A stretch of DNA of 64,000 nucleotides from Mucilaginibacter sp. L3T2-6 (GTDB lineage: Bacteria; Bacteroidota; Bacteroidia; Sphingobacteriales; Sphingobacteriaceae), in contig NZ_JAUMKC010000003.1 in the NCBI RefSeq assembly GCF_030519355.1, positions 1 through 64,000 of the forward strand. Reading direction: 5' to 3'. Positions within the stretch are counted from its first letter, which is position 1; each line of letters opens with the position of its first letter. Under the pieces are notes generated by a model. The model was not told the origin of the DNA. It did no database searches and was given only the letters and a program-made list of their open reading frames with translations. A program made the translations under genes and the position numbers. Shown here in pieces: positions 27,584-36,778 of this stretch.

Positions 27584-30500
27584 ACGCTTAATCCTTTCGC
27601 TCTTTTAAATGTTGGCTTGATCTCCTGCTGAGGAGAAAAAGCAGTTTCACCGGAATTAGCCACCAGGCGCCCATGCGGTTGATGACCGGGTTCCTGCAGG
27701 CTGACCACGCTCGCATCAATCCCCACAGTTGTGTTTTTTTCCTCACCAGCTACCTGGCTAATCGCCGGCTGCTCACCATCCGGCTGTTGCTGCGCCTGCT
27801 GTTTTTCCTGTATTTTCTGTGCAATCTCCCGTTCAAGCCGGCCGAGTTCGGACTTCATCTGCTGGAGCTCCGCCTCTTTTTCAAAAGGCTTGTCCAGTAT
27901 TCCCCGGAGCTGGGGTATCTGCCCGTCCATTTCCCGGCTTTCCTTCCGATATTTTTCTGCCAGGCCGTCCACCTTGTCAATCGCATTCAGGAAATAGCGG
28001 GCAGCGAGCTTCGGGTTATCAGTATTCGGCGCGCCGGAGCTGAAGGTATAGCGGATGCTGCCGTCCGGCCTTTCCGCATACAGGCTGTTGTATTCGTTAT
28101 TGAACAGCCTGCCGTCAAGGCTGCCCAGTTCCTTCTCATGGCGGATATAGAGTTTGAAGCCATAGAGTTCGCCCAGCTCTTTGGGGTTCTCCGCATCGCT
28201 TTTGGGTTTCCAGGCGCGGTAGAGCCTGATCAGGTAATTGCCGACCGCCTTTGCGTCAGCACTGGGCATCTCCTTCAACCGGATGGGGTTGGATTTGCTG
28301 CCGTCCTTCTCCATTTTGAGCTGGCTATGGTATAACTGTTGGTCAGCGGCCAAGGCCCGCAGCGTTCCCGCATTATCCGCCTTTTCCTTTTCAATGTTCT
28401 CCAGTTGGTAGCGCACCCGCACGATCTCCCTGAAATGGGCCGTTTTCAGGCTTTCGGTGACTGCGATCTTTTTCTCCAGCTTGGTTTTTTCCAGCAGTGT
28501 GGTATCCCCCGAAAGGATGGCGATGTATTCCGAAAAGTTCATGCCGCTCTTTTCATCGATGGAACCCTCGTCGATGGTGCGCACGTTCAGCTCGCAATTC
28601 TTCATCTGCGCAATAAAGGTTTGCTTGTTTTTGAGCAGGTTGAACTTGTAGTTGTCCAGCGATTGCTCTACGGCATAGATGAAATTCTGCACCTTGTTGC
28701 CGTAACCGGATTTGGCCAGCTTATTGCCCTGGCGTGCACCACGCCCGTTGCGCTGTTCCAGCTCGCTGGGTTTCCAGGGAATATCGAGGTGGTGCATGGC
28801 GATCACCCTTTCCTGCACATTAAGGCCGGTACCTGCTTTTTCGGTACTGCCGATCAGGATGCGGATCTCGCCCCGGTTCATCTTTTTAAACAGTTCCGGC
28901 TTTTGCTTATCCGTCCAGTCATGGATATAGGTGACCTGGTTAGCCGGGATGTCCATATCCCGCACCAGCTTTTCTTTCAGCGCATCATAGATATTAAAAC
29001 TGTCAGGTTTGGGCGTACCTATATCGCAAAAGACGATCTGGGTACCGCGTTGCGCCTGGCTCTCCCGGTAGAGTCCGGCCAGTTTGCGTGCGCAGACATT
29101 GACTTTAAAGTCCGGGTGGTCATCATATTTGTAAGGGTCAATCAACCGCATATCCGCCGCCATCTTTTTGGCATAATTGGTCGCGATCAGCATCCGGCCT
29201 TTATCTTCGTCCCCGGTCAGGGGTGCCCGTCCGATCAGCGTGGCGTCGCCGGTTTTGGCGAATTGCATCAGGCGTTTGATAAATTCCGACTGTTCGGGGG
29301 TAGGCGGAATATTGACCAGCTGTTCATCCAGCGCGGGCTTGTCCAGCGCGATATGCCGGGCGGTCTTGTAATCGGTGATCTCGTTGTAGAACAAGGCCAG
29401 CTCGGGCACCTTGATAAAGTGGCGGAAGCGTTCCTTGGCAATGATCTCGTTGGTGACCGAAAACTCAAAGTCGGTGGTTTTCTTGGCGAATACCGCCGCC
29501 CAGCCGTCGAAGTTTTCAATGCATTGCCGCGCCATCTCCTTTGGCCGGAGGTACTTAAAGATGAGGTACATCTCCGTCAGGCTGTTGGAAATGGGCGTAC
29601 CGCTCAGAAAGGTAACACAGAGATCGCTGTCGAATTTCTCCTGGAGCGTGCGCACCGCGAACAGCATATTCAATGCCTTCTGGCTGCCTTGGGTATTGCC
29701 CAGCCCGGCGACCCTATCATGCCGGGTGGTAAAAGTCAGGTTCTTAAACTTATGGGATTCGTCTACGAACAGGTGGTCCACCTCCATTTCCCTGAAGTCA
29801 ATGCCCTTGTCCTTTTTGCCGGCGATCTCCTGCTGCAGGGTTTTGAGCTTAACGGTCAGGTTCTTTTTGCGGAGTTCCAGCCCCTTGAGCATCCGGCGGG
29901 AAATATCCCCGCCCTCCGTTTGCAGGGTATCCAGGTCGCGCTCGGTGTTGTTGAGTTCGGTTTGAAATATCCGCTGCTGGATTTCGGCCGATTGCGGGAT
30001 CTTGCCGAACTGGTCATGCGTCAGAATGATACAGTCCCAATTGTTGTTTTTAATCTCGTGAAAAAGCCGGAGCCGTTTGTCGGGGGTAAAATCGTTTTCA
30101 CCGGGTGACAGTATCCGCGCTGCTGGGTAAGCTTTGCGATAAGTTTCCGCAATCTGGTTGACATTGGCTTTGAGCGCCAGGATCATGGGTTTATGAACGA
30201 TGCCGAGTCGCTTCATCTCCTGCGCAGCTACGATCATGGTCAGCGTTTTGCCCAGGCCGACCTCATGGTCAATCAGCGCGCCCCGGTTCTGCATGATGCG
30301 CCAGGCCGCATTTTTCTGCGAGCTGTACAGGTCTCCGATGCCCAATGCCTGCCTGTCCAGACCGGGAAATTGCAGGTGGCTGCCGTCGTATTCGCGCAGG
30401 CGGTAACAATTGAACGTATCGTTGTACAGTTTTTCAATAGCCTTCTTTTCTGCTACCGGCAGATCGGATAACCATGCGGTAAAGCCGTTGCGGATCTGCT

Positions 30501-33186
30501 CAATCTTCTGGTGCGCCAGCTGGATGGCCTCGTTGTCCGGGTAGCGTTTGGTCTGCCCGCCGCCCAGGCTGACTTCGTAGCTGAAATACGGGCTGGTATT
30601 TTCCAGCGCATGCTCCAGCAAGGTATAACCATAAGTCCGGCGGCTGCTTTCTTTGGGCGTGATCGCAAATTCCCGGCTGATCTTTAAATTGCTGCCTTTG
30701 GTCGCCACCTTAAAACTGTCGCTGCCATGCAGGTAGGCAATAGTCACCGGCAGTTCAAAAAAGTCCGTCGCAAAGCGTTCATAATAAGCCAGGGGGAACC
30801 AGCGTTCACCGAGGTTAAAATCCAGCAACTCAAAGGGGATGGGTTCCGGCTGCACCCGGCTGATCTCCTGCAGGCTATGTTGCAGTTGCGCATCGTCCGG
30901 GCTTTGAGCTGCTATACGCTGCGCGGTTTCCAGTTTTTGCACTACGTTGCCCGACAGGTATTGATCGACGGTTTCCCATTGCCGGTTCTGCGGGTTCAGG
31001 CAGATATGGCTGTGCAGACTGATCATGGTTTCCTCAGCAGACAACCCCGTAGCCGCACCGATAAAGCCCAGGTCGACTGCACCTTTTTCATTCAGGCATC
31101 GGGCAAGGGCAGACACGGGGTCGTCCGTTTTAAATTTCTCCCGGTTACTGAAGACAGGGCCGCTCAGGATATCCGCCCGCTTGAAGTCGTTACCGTTTTT
31201 GACCTCAATGGAGGCCAATAATTTAAAACCTTCCTTTTCATCGGCCAGGATTAACCGGCGGTTGGCCGGGCGGTTGAGTTCGCCGTATTGGCTGGTGAAT
31301 TTGTCATAGGCCTCATTCAGTTCACGACGGAACGAAGGATATTCGCTTTGCGCCGTCGCTTCGGTTTCAGATAGCGCCAGGTAGGTATCCCGCACGCGGG
31401 TATAACGCTCATAAAACAGCGCATCCCTCTGGTCTGCCAGCGGCTGGAAAACGGCCTGCGTCCGGGTTTCATTGATCCGGTGGATCGTACCTATTTGACC
31501 GTTCAGGCTGACCAGGCTGCCTTCCTGGTGGAAGGCGTTGAGCGCCCGGTAATAAATTTCGGCGTTTTGCCCGAAGTTAAAATGCGCCTTCAGGCTCTGG
31601 TCGCCCTCAAAATAGAAATCATGGTTAAATGCCTGCAGTTCGGGCACCAGCCGGGGCAGTTCCTGGCTGAGCAGGTTGCCATTGATCCAGCCATTGGGGA
31701 CAGACACGTCTTCAACATTGACATACAGCTGGTACAGGTAATATTTCTGGATGGCATGCCTGGCGGTGACCAGCACCACGATTTCATGGTCCGGACGGTC
31801 CTTCGTGCGGATGGTGCCGATCAGCCTGGCGGTGTTTTTTAAGACCGTTTGTTCGTCACCGGCACTGATATAATCCATGGCCCGGTTACCGTTTTCAGCG
31901 GGGGCAGTATCGAACAAGCCTAATTGGACACTGACCTGGTTAGCGGATTTTTCCGGCATGGGCAGGTAGTTCAGGTTAGGTTTTTGCCCGACTTTTTCTT
32001 CCTCACCGGGAAATTGCTGCGCTTTATAAAAGGCCTGCTTGTCGAATAAAGATTGCAGGCCATCACTGATATGCTCCCGTATTTTATCCCCGATGGCATT
32101 GATATCGCCCTGCTGCCAGTAGACTTCATGGGCCAGGCCGTATTGGTTCTTACCTGCTTTAACGGTATCGGCGGCAATCAAGCGCTCCCGTTCGGTCACA
32201 ATAAACTCATTGACATGATATCGGCCACATTCATTGACCTGCTGCATCGTTTCCAGCAGCATCGCTTCATCCGGGCTCAGGCCGGTTTTACCGCTGTTTT
32301 TTTGCACGAGGAGCAAATGGCTCGGCGCTTCCGTATTCCCGGTATCCTTCATCAGGTTATCGGGCATCACAGTGACGCTGATAAAATCGGCATGCAGGAA
32401 CAGGTACTCGCGGGCAGCGCGGTTGGAGGGGCTGTTCAGGAAAGCATCCGAGGTAATATAGGCCATCAGACCGCCCTCGGCCAGTTTGTCCAGCCCTTTG
32501 GCGAAAAAATAATTATGGATCTTGCCGCTGATGTCCTTATCCGGGAAAGCCGGGTCGAATACCTGGAAATTACCAAAGGGAATATTGCTGACGATCAGGT
32601 CGTGGCGGCCGTTTTCGGTGGTTGCGGTTTCCTCCAGCCCTTTGATCTGCACGTCGACCGGCACGGGTAAGGTAGCGGCCAGCGCCTGCAAAACCATCCC
32701 GGTCACCAGGTCTTTTTCCACAGCGGTAACTCGTTCGGTCTCCGGAAAAGTTTTGACCAGTTCGGTGATAAAGACCCCTGCGCCGCTGCTGGGTTCGTAA
32801 GGGCGTTTGGGGCTGATGCCCTGTTCCTTTAAAACTGCGTATAGGGTTTGGGGTACGACCTGAGGTGTATAATAGGCCGTAAGGATACTGTCGCGGATGG
32901 ACTGGACGGCGGTTTTATACTCCGCTTCGTTCAGCCCGTTTTTCAAAACCTCATGCAGCTCCATCATGGAGGGGTACAATTTCAGGTCGCTTTGCGATGC
33001 GTTCCGGTCGATCCAGCTTTGCTTATCCCCAGCCGGGAATAAGACCGCTTTCAGCCCGCCGAAACCGGCATAGGCCTGCAAAGCCGCCTGGTCTTCCGGG
33101 GGTGCGGTTTGCCCGTTCCGGTGAGCCAGCGCAATTTTGATCGCTGCGATATTGTCCCTTAAATGTTGGATCTGGTTATAAGCCAT
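27580..33186 (-). CDS. Giant DNA methyltransferase-helicase (1868 aa)
   Basis: A fused enzyme. Residues ~85-330 form an N6-adenine methylase domain: SAM motif PSSGAG near 132 and catalytic-type SNIPFGNF near 203. A linker of ~600 aa follows. A SNF2/DEAH helicase covers ~930-1500: [10 protein letters not shown] (~975), [10 protein letters not shown] (~1143), [10 protein letters not shown], and the arginine-finger box [10 protein letters not shown] (~1482). A coiled coil and Gln-rich tail end it. Such proteins are common in Bacteroidetes conjugative elements and resemble phage P1 DarB in layout, where DNA modification protects incoming DNA. Here it sits inside the tra operon, overlapping traF by 4 bases, which suggests a conserved transfer-linked function. 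SNIPF replaces the common NPPF/Y, so methylation activity is unproven. Confidence 0.88.
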   Translation of the reverse strand: MAYNQIQHLRDNIAAIKIALAHRNGQTAPPEDQAALQAYAGFGGLKAVLFPAGDKQSWIDRNASQSDLKLYPSMMELHEVLKNGLNEAEYKTAVQSIRDSILTAYYTPQVVPQTLYAVLKEQGISPKRPYEPSSGAGVFITELVKTFPETERVTAVEKDLVTGMVLQALAATLPVPVDVQIKGLEETATTENGRHDLIVSNIPFGNFQVFDPAFPDKDISGKIHNYFFAKGLDKLAEGGLMAYITSDAFLNSPSNRAAREYLFLHADFISVTVMPDNLMKDTGNTEAPSHLLLVQKNSGKTGLSPDEAMLLETMQQVNECGRYHVNEFIVTERERLIAADTVKAGKNQYGLAHEVYWQQGDINAIGDKIREHISDGLQSLFDKQAFYKAQQFPGEEEKVGQKPNLNYLPMPEKSANQVSVQLGLFDTAPAENGNRAMDYISAGDEQTVLKNTARLIGTIRTKDRPDHEIVVLVTARHAIQKYYLYQLYVNVEDVSVPNGWINGNLLSQELPRLVPELQAFNHDFYFEGDQSLKAHFNFGQNAEIYYRALNAFHQEGSLVSLNGQIGTIHRINETRTQAVFQPLADQRDALFYERYTRVRDTYLALSETEATAQSEYPSFRRELNEAYDKFTSQYGELNRPANRRLILADEKEGFKLLASIEVKNGNDFKRADILSGPVFSNREKFKTDDPVSALARCLNEKGAVDLGFIGAATGLSAEETMISLHSHICLNPQNRQWETVDQYLSGNVVQKLETAQRIAAQSPDDAQLQHSLQEISRVQPEPIPFELLDFNLGERWFPLAYYERFATDFFELPVTIAYLHGSDSFKVATKGSNLKISREFAITPKESSRRTYGYTLLEHALENTSPYFSYEVSLGGGQTKRYPDNEAIQLAHQKIEQIRNGFTAWLSDLPVAEKKAIEKLYNDTFNCYRLREYDGSHLQFPGLDRQALGIGDLYSSQKNAAWRIMQNRGALIDHEVGLGKTLTMIVAAQEMKRLGIVHKPMILALKANVNQIAETYRKAYPAARILSPGENDFTPDKRLRLFHEIKNNNWDCIILTHDQFGKIPQSAEIQQRIFQTELNNTERDLDTLQTEGGDISRRMLKGLELRKKNLTVKLKTLQQEIAGKKDKGIDFREMEVDHLFVDESHKFKNLTFTTRHDRVAGLGNTQGSQKALNMLFAVRTLQEKFDSDLCVTFLSGTPISNSLTEMYLIFKYLRPKEMARQCIENFDGWAAVFAKKTTDFEFSVTNEIIAKERFRHFIKVPELALFYNEITDYKTARHIALDKPALDEQLVNIPPTPEQSEFIKRLMQFAKTGDATLIGRAPLTGDEDKGRMLIATNYAKKMAADMRLIDPYKYDDHPDFKVNVCARKLAGLYRESQAQRGTQIVFCDIGTPKPDSFNIYDALKEKLVRDMDIPANQVTYIHDWTDKQKPELFKKMNRGEIRILIGSTEKAGTGLNVQERVIAMHHLDIPWKPSELEQRNGRGARQGNKLAKSGYGNKVQNFIYAVEQSLDNYKFNLLKNKQTFIAQMKNCELNVRTIDEGSIDEKSGMNFSEYIAILSGDTTLLEKTKLEKKIAVTESLKTAHFREIVRVRYQLENIEKEKADNAGTLRALAADQQLYHSQLKMEKDGSKSNPIRLKEMPSADAKAVGNYLIRLYRAWKPKSDAENPKELGELYGFKLYIRHEKELGSLDGRLFNNEYNSLYAERPDGSIRYTFSSGAPNTDNPKLAARYFLNAIDKVDGLAEKYRKESREMDGQIPQLRGILDKPFEKEAELQQMKSELGRLEREIAQKIQEKQQAQQQPDGEQPAISQVAGEEKNTTVGIDASVVSLQEPGHQPHGRLVANSGETAFSPQQEIKPTFKRAKGLSV

Positions 33187-33215
33187 GGTTCCGCACTTAT
33201 CGTTTTCGCTTTTGG

Positions 33216-33662
33216 TTATCGTTCCAGGTATTCCTCCACCATGCCCATGATGGCGTATTTCAGTTGGCGGCTGTCTTCGCTTTCCTCGCCGAATCCGAAG
33301 ATTTCGAAAATGGGCTCGCAGGCGCCGATCAGGTTGATGACCTCGTAGGCGAGGATGCCGCTTTTATGCCAGCGGCGGTAAGCCGTGTCGAATTCCGTTT
33401 CCAGCAGGTCGCGCATAAAATTGAAGCGCGAGGGCCGCAGGTCGCGGGTCAGTTCTTCCAGGCACAGGGCCTCGATGACATAGGCCGGGCGATTTTCTGA
33501 TTCCAGTCCTTCCCAGAGTTCTTTGACAGAGCCTGCCTTGGTTTCCAGGTAGGGTGTCAGGCGGTGGTCTTCCTGCAGCGCAATGAGCAGGTCGAGGTGG
33601 TGGTCCAGCAGGTAGCTGTACAGTTTGCTGATGAGTAGTTCTTTCATGATATTTTTGTCCAT
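33216..33662 (-). CDS. DUF1896-like ICE protein (148 aa)
   Basis: A 148-aa acidic helical protein ([48 protein letters not shown]) ending GMVEEYLER. Spacing and composition resemble the DUF1896 proteins that accompany methylase-helicases in Bacteroidetes elements, but the match is by eye only. It lies 29 bases before the 1868-aa gene. Role unknown, possibly a regulator or partner of that enzyme. Confidence 0.55.
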   Translation of the reverse strand: MDKNIMKELLISKLYSYLLDHHLDLLIALQEDHRLTPYLETKAGSVKELWEGLESENRPAYVIEALCLEELTRDLRPSRFNFMRDLLETEFDTAYRRWHKSGILAYEVINLIGACEPIFEIFGFGEESEDSRQLKYAIMGMVEEYLER

Positions 33663-33678
33663 GAGGTTTTCAATTGGG

Positions 33679-33752
33679 GCTGGTGAGGGAAAAAAGCATG
33701 GCTGCAGTCATTGTTTATGCGGCCGGAAGCGTTGTTGTGTTTCCTCACCGGC
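33679..33752. repeat. Intergenic hairpin with GGTGAGG arms
   Basis: GCTGGTGAGGGAAA at 33679 pairs with TTTCCTCACCGGC ending at 33752, around a 47-base loop, in the gap between traE and the DUF1896-like gene. It is the clearest of the recurring hairpins in this operon. Confidence 0.5.
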
Positions 33753-33779
33753 GTTCTGATTTTACCTTCAGGGGCGGGG

Positions 33780-34115
33780 CTACAGGCCGAAAAAGGATTT
33801 GATAATGGTGGCGACCACGACCAGAAAGATGCAGGAGCCGAACCAGGCGGCGGCGACTTTGGAGGTATCCTGGTCGCCGGAGTTCCATTTCTGGTAGACC
33901 TTGACGGCCCCGATCAGGCCGACGAGGGCGCCAATGGCATACATCAGGTTGGTACCGCTTTCAAAATAGCCGCGTACCTGGGTGTTGGCCTGCTGGATAC
34001 CGGCGTTGCCGTCCTGGGCAAGGGCATAAAAGCCGGTGATGGCTAATAAGGCGCAGAGCGCACTTGCTTTGAGGGGTATTCCCTTGAATCTTCTCTTCCA
34101 CGTTTTCATCTTCAC
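33780..34115 (-). CDS. traE: Conjugative transposon protein TraE (DUF4134-like)
   Basis: A 111-aa membrane protein: signal-like helix (ASALCALLAITGFYALAQ), then GNAGIQQANTQVRGYFESG and two further helices (LMYAIGALVGLIGAVKVYQKW and AAAWFGSCIFLVVVATIIKSF). This is the DUF4134/TraE pattern, a pilin/VirB2-like subunit in this conjugation family. In CTnDOT-like elements traE directly precedes traF. Here they are split by two genes, so the order is rearranged. Confidence 0.88.
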   Translation of the reverse strand: MKMKTWKRRFKGIPLKASALCALLAITGFYALAQDGNAGIQQANTQVRGYFESGTNLMYAIGALVGLIGAVKVYQKWNSGDQDTSKVAAAWFGSCIFLVVVATIIKSFFGL

Positions 34116-34155
34116 TTATCTTTTTAAATTTATGGGTATGGTTTTTCCATCTCCG

Positions 34156-34175
34156 CTCCGCCCGCACAGGCGGAG
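34156..34175. other. Small hairpin upstream of traE
   Basis: CTCCGCC pairs with GGCGGAG across a 6-base loop in the 205-base gap between traE and the next gene upstream. No T-run follows. Confidence 0.35.
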
Positions 34176-34272
34176 GGAAAGGAAAATTGCTGCCGCCGTT
34201 TCCCCTTTTTCGGTTAACCGGATGGCGCTGCGCGCCGGGACGTTCGGTCAGTAAATTTTTTGTTTTCCGTTG

Positions 34273-34301
34273 CCGGCCCCCGGTATTGACCGGGGAGCCG
34301 G
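34273..34301. terminator. Strong GC hairpin after the 170-aa ORF
   Basis: Long G+C arms (CCGGCCCCCGGT with ACCGGGGAGCCGG) close a 4-base loop just downstream of the stop at 34321 on the minus strand. Without a T-run it may attenuate rather than end transcription before traE. Confidence 0.4.
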
Positions 34302-34320
34302 GACGGAAGGGGCACGCCTG

Positions 34321-34809
34321 CTACACGCTCCACCACTGGTCCACCTCCTCTTCGGTAAGCAGGGCGGTGCCGGTTTTTTCACATTCGTTCACAATCAGTT
34401 CGTTGATGGCCGGCCGCTCTGCTGAGGCGGCCAGTGCAGGATGTTCCTGTAATATTTTCTTCAGCTGGGGGATGAGTACTGCCGGTGCAAAGGGTTTTTC
34501 GGAGGCGATGGCGATGCAGGCTTTCAGCCGCCCGGTGAGGTGATCGGTATCGCTTGGGATTTCCTGCTGTTGCCGGTTTTCGCTATTCACCGCGGCGGCG
34601 CTGGCCGGGCAGTCGGCTTCTGATTCCTGGTATCGCAGTGCGGCGGGCAGTTCGTTGGCTGCGTTTTCCCGGCCGTTCAGCCGGTTGAGCAGGCTGCGCA
34701 GTTCATCGCTGTAAAAGCTGGCGCCAATCCATAGGTAATAAGCTATGTTGAGAACGGTCACGCCGGTGAAGTAAGCGGCCCAGCTCATGTGTTGCAGTAA
34801 GTGGTTCAT
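34321..34809 (-). CDS. ICE membrane protein, unknown (about 162 aa)
   Basis: From the ATG at 34809 (MNHLLQHMSW; frame open to 34833) one N-terminal membrane helix (AAYFTGVTVLNIAYYLWIGA) is followed by a cytosolic Glu/Ala-rich domain with LLTEEEVDQWW at the end. Such proteins are frequently the first gene of the tra cluster in this group. No family is claimed. It is the first minus-strand gene after a 713-base gap, so the tra promoter should lie just upstream. Confidence 0.55.
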   Translation of the reverse strand: MNHLLQHMSWAAYFTGVTVLNIAYYLWIGASFYSDELRSLLNRLNGRENAANELPAALRYQESEADCPASAAAVNSENRQQQEIPSDTDHLTGRLKACIAIASEKPFAPAVLIPQLKKILQEHPALAASAERPAINELIVNECEKTGTALLTEEEVDQWWSV

Positions 34810-34833
34810 GTCTTTTTGCTTTGTTTGTTTCAA

Positions 34834-35546
34834 TAATCGGCAGTGTTATGCTGCCTTTTTGTTGATACAAAGCAAGCGTAAAAGGCTGTGCGCATAAACT
34901 TCAACTTTGGATTGCACCCTGGCTGCAGCCACTGAAGCCTGTTGAAAACCAGCTTTTTAAAGTAAAATAAAACAGCCGGGTGTAAGCTTTAAAAGCCCAT
35001 ACCTGCCTCGGGAATTTAAAAAAGGGCACAACAGTAGAACAGCGGGCAGAACCAGGCCGGAACCATCTGGCCACAAGTCAGAGAACCGGGAGGCTTAGCT
35101 TGCGAATCGCTACCTGGGGCGGACAAGGGATGGCTCTGACGGTTAACGGCCTATCCCGCAACCGCGATTGATCCGGACAAAATAATAGGGATATCAGGTC
35201 ATAGACTACTTTCGCGAAGGCAAAACTGGCTTAGTTTTATAGAGAGGAAAGTGATGACCGATTAGCTGCAGTACCACATTTTTGATTTGAATCAATTTTT
35301 TATAACCGAAAAATATTATTAAACTTTCAACCGGCCTGTTTTCAAAAGCAAAGAAAGGGATGTTCCAGGTGCTTCATTTGAACTTTCCGGCAAGGGATCA
35401 CCATCGTAAACGCCGGTTGAATAGCCGCACAGTTGCTCACATCCTGTAAAATTGATTTCGGCTTGATGCATGGTATACAATTTTTGACTGAAATCATGCC
35501 CGTTTCCTAACCCGGGCTCTTATTTCGCATTATTAATTTACCGCGT
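34834..35546. other. 713-base intergenic region, possible tra promoter/oriT
   Basis: No convincing ORF on either strand. It separates the minus-strand tra block from plus-strand genes. I see one arm-perfect small inverted repeat, TTGATTTGAATCAA at 35282-35295, and a looser GGGAT..ATCCC pair around 35127-35158. A transfer origin or control region would fit here, but no nick-site consensus was recognised. Confidence 0.35.
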
Positions 35547-36206
35547 ATGGAAAACCGATATCCTTTCAAAAGGCTTGATGAACTGGTGGAATTCAAACTG
35601 GACCCGCTCTCAAAAACATTTAACGCTCCGGCGGAGGAAGAGCAGGAGGCCATGCGGGCGTCGATTTCGGCTTCCCTGGAGGAAATTTTTACAGCCCTGA
35701 ATGCACAGGTTTTTTTGCTGTTTTCAAGTAACGCAGCTGTACCGGTCATACAGGCCTTTAAGAATGCAGTTGCGTGGCTGCATTTACGGGTGGAACAAAA
35801 CCTGGTAATGACCACGGACCTTGCCTCGCAGGAGATGAATAGGTTTTTACTGGAAGGGCTGGAAGAACTGCAGGTTCGCATAGATAAACGGCATGACGCG
35901 CTGGCCGGGCAGCCGGATAATTTGAAACGGATGGCTGCTGACAGTGCCGTGAATTACAAAGTCCTGCTAAAGATGAGTGTTGACCAGTTTGCGATCATAT
36001 TGAAGGCGGCGGATGATGCGCGGATACTGGCTTCGCGCTCCCTGAGCATGGTCTTTCGCAGCGTGATTCCGCATATCTCAACAACGAAAACGGAACACGT
36101 TTCCTGGAAGAGCGCGCGGAGCAGCACGTATAAAATGGAGGAAAATGACAAGTCTGCTGCTATAGCGGTGTTAAAGCAACTGATTGACCGGATACAGTCT
36201 TACTAG
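35547..36206 (+). CDS. Unknown ICE protein with shared C-terminal motif (219 aa)
   Basis: A helical cytosolic protein (EEEQEAMRASISASLEEIF, MNRFLLEGLEELQVRIDKRHDAL). Its last ~40 residues, TKTEHVSWKSARSSTY then a helix to IQSY, resemble the end of the 368-aa protein at 36732-37838 (S-K-x4-[VM]-S-x2-S-x6-Y, then a hydrophobic helix). A similar tail occurs in many uncharacterised Bacteroidetes mobile-element proteins. It ends 7 bases before the XRE gene stop on the other strand. Confidence 0.65.
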   Translation: MENRYPFKRLDELVEFKLDPLSKTFNAPAEEEQEAMRASISASLEEIFTALNAQVFLLFSSNAAVPVIQAFKNAVAWLHLRVEQNLVMTTDLASQEMNRFLLEGLEELQVRIDKRHDALAGQPDNLKRMAADSAVNYKVLLKMSVDQFAIILKAADDARILASRSLSMVFRSVIPHISTTKTEHVSWKSARSSTYKMEENDKSAAIAVLKQLIDRIQSY

Positions 36207-36213
36207 CTGGTTT

Positions 36214-36465
36214 TCAGGAGTGAACACCTGTTTTGAACTCGGTTAGCAGTTCAGAAACATCAATTTCCAACGCCTCGCATGCCCTGAGCAGCGAGGTGAA
36301 CCGCAGGTCCTGCCCGTTCTCGTACCTTCCCCATTGCGCGCGGGGAATATTCTTTTCATTCGCAAATGTTTCGGAGTTCGAAAAGCCCAGTTCAATCCGG
36401 CGCTGCCGGATGAGGCTGCCCAGCTTGGAGAGATTATCCTGTTTGTTTAATTTCCCGGCCGACAT
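36214..36465 (-). CDS. XRE-family helix-turn-helix regulator (83 aa)
   Basis: A Cro/CI-type DNA-binding protein: LGSLIRQRRIELGFSNSETFA, then IPRAQWGRYENGQ as recognition helix, ending in ISVSELL-like DVSELLTEFK. It is only the HTH domain, as in small phage or ICE repressors. It is divergent from the RpoA-CTD-like gene, and two tandem 14-bp sites fill the shared promoter region, so autoregulation and control of that gene are likely. Confidence 0.85.
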   Translation of the reverse strand: MSAGKLNKQDNLSKLGSLIRQRRIELGFSNSETFANEKNIPRAQWGRYENGQDLRFTSLLRACEALEIDVSELLTEFKTGVHS

Positions 36466-36500
36466 GCCGTAAAATAACTCAAAAGATAAGATTATTTAAA

Positions 36501-36528
36501 CTACTCATAAGTTCCTACTTATAAGTAG
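36501..36528. promoter_or_regulatory. Tandem 14-bp operator sites
   Basis: CTACTTATAAGTAG (36515-36528) is a perfect palindrome. It is preceded without a gap by CTACTCATAAGTTC (36501-36514), which matches it at 11 of 14 positions. They lie between the XRE gene and a -7 box for the divergent gene, the usual place for repressor binding. Confidence 0.65.
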
Positions 36529-36537
36529 ATTTTTATC

Positions 36538-36545
36538 TATATTTG
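36538..36545 (+). promoter_or_regulatory. Putative -7 box (TATATTTG)
   Basis: An exact TAnnTTTG match 12-15 bases before the start of the RpoA-CTD-like gene and 9 bases after the operators, so a repressor bound there would block it. The leader would be very short. Confidence 0.5.
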
Positions 36546-36559
36546 AGTAATTTTATGTG

Positions 36560-36778
36560 ATGTCCGGATTACCATTACTCACGAAACCAATTGAAGAGAC
36601 AGGGTTGAGCCTGGCTTTTTGCGAAAAAACCAGGAGCATGGGTTTCCATAATTTGGCGGAGATTTTGGAATTAAGGCCAAAGCAGCTGACAGAAATACCG
36701 GGATTCAGCTATAACTGGCTTGGAGACCTTGTCACCTTCCTGGAGGAAAAAGGATGCCTGCACTTATTACAGCAATAA
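36560..36778 (+). CDS. RNA polymerase alpha-CTD-like mini-protein (72 aa)
   Basis: A stand-alone helix-hairpin-helix domain resembling the C-terminal domain of RpoA: PIEETGLSLAFCEKTRSMGF, NLAEILELRPKQLTEIPGF, then LGDLVTFLEEKG. The alpha-CTD binds UP elements and activators, so a free copy could compete with or recruit polymerase, but that is inference. ATG at 36560 is preferred over the overlapping GTG at 36557. Its 3' end overlaps the 368-aa gene tail to tail by 47 bases. Confidence 0.7.
   Translation: MSGLPLLTKPIEETGLSLAFCEKTRSMGFHNLAEILELRPKQLTEIPGFSYNWLGDLVTFLEEKGCLHLLQQ

Noticed and set aside
28339..30108. Long plus-strand frame of 589 aa opposite the methylase-helicase
   Set aside because: The minus strand encodes clear helicase motifs here; the plus frame is a G+C-driven shadow with no motif.
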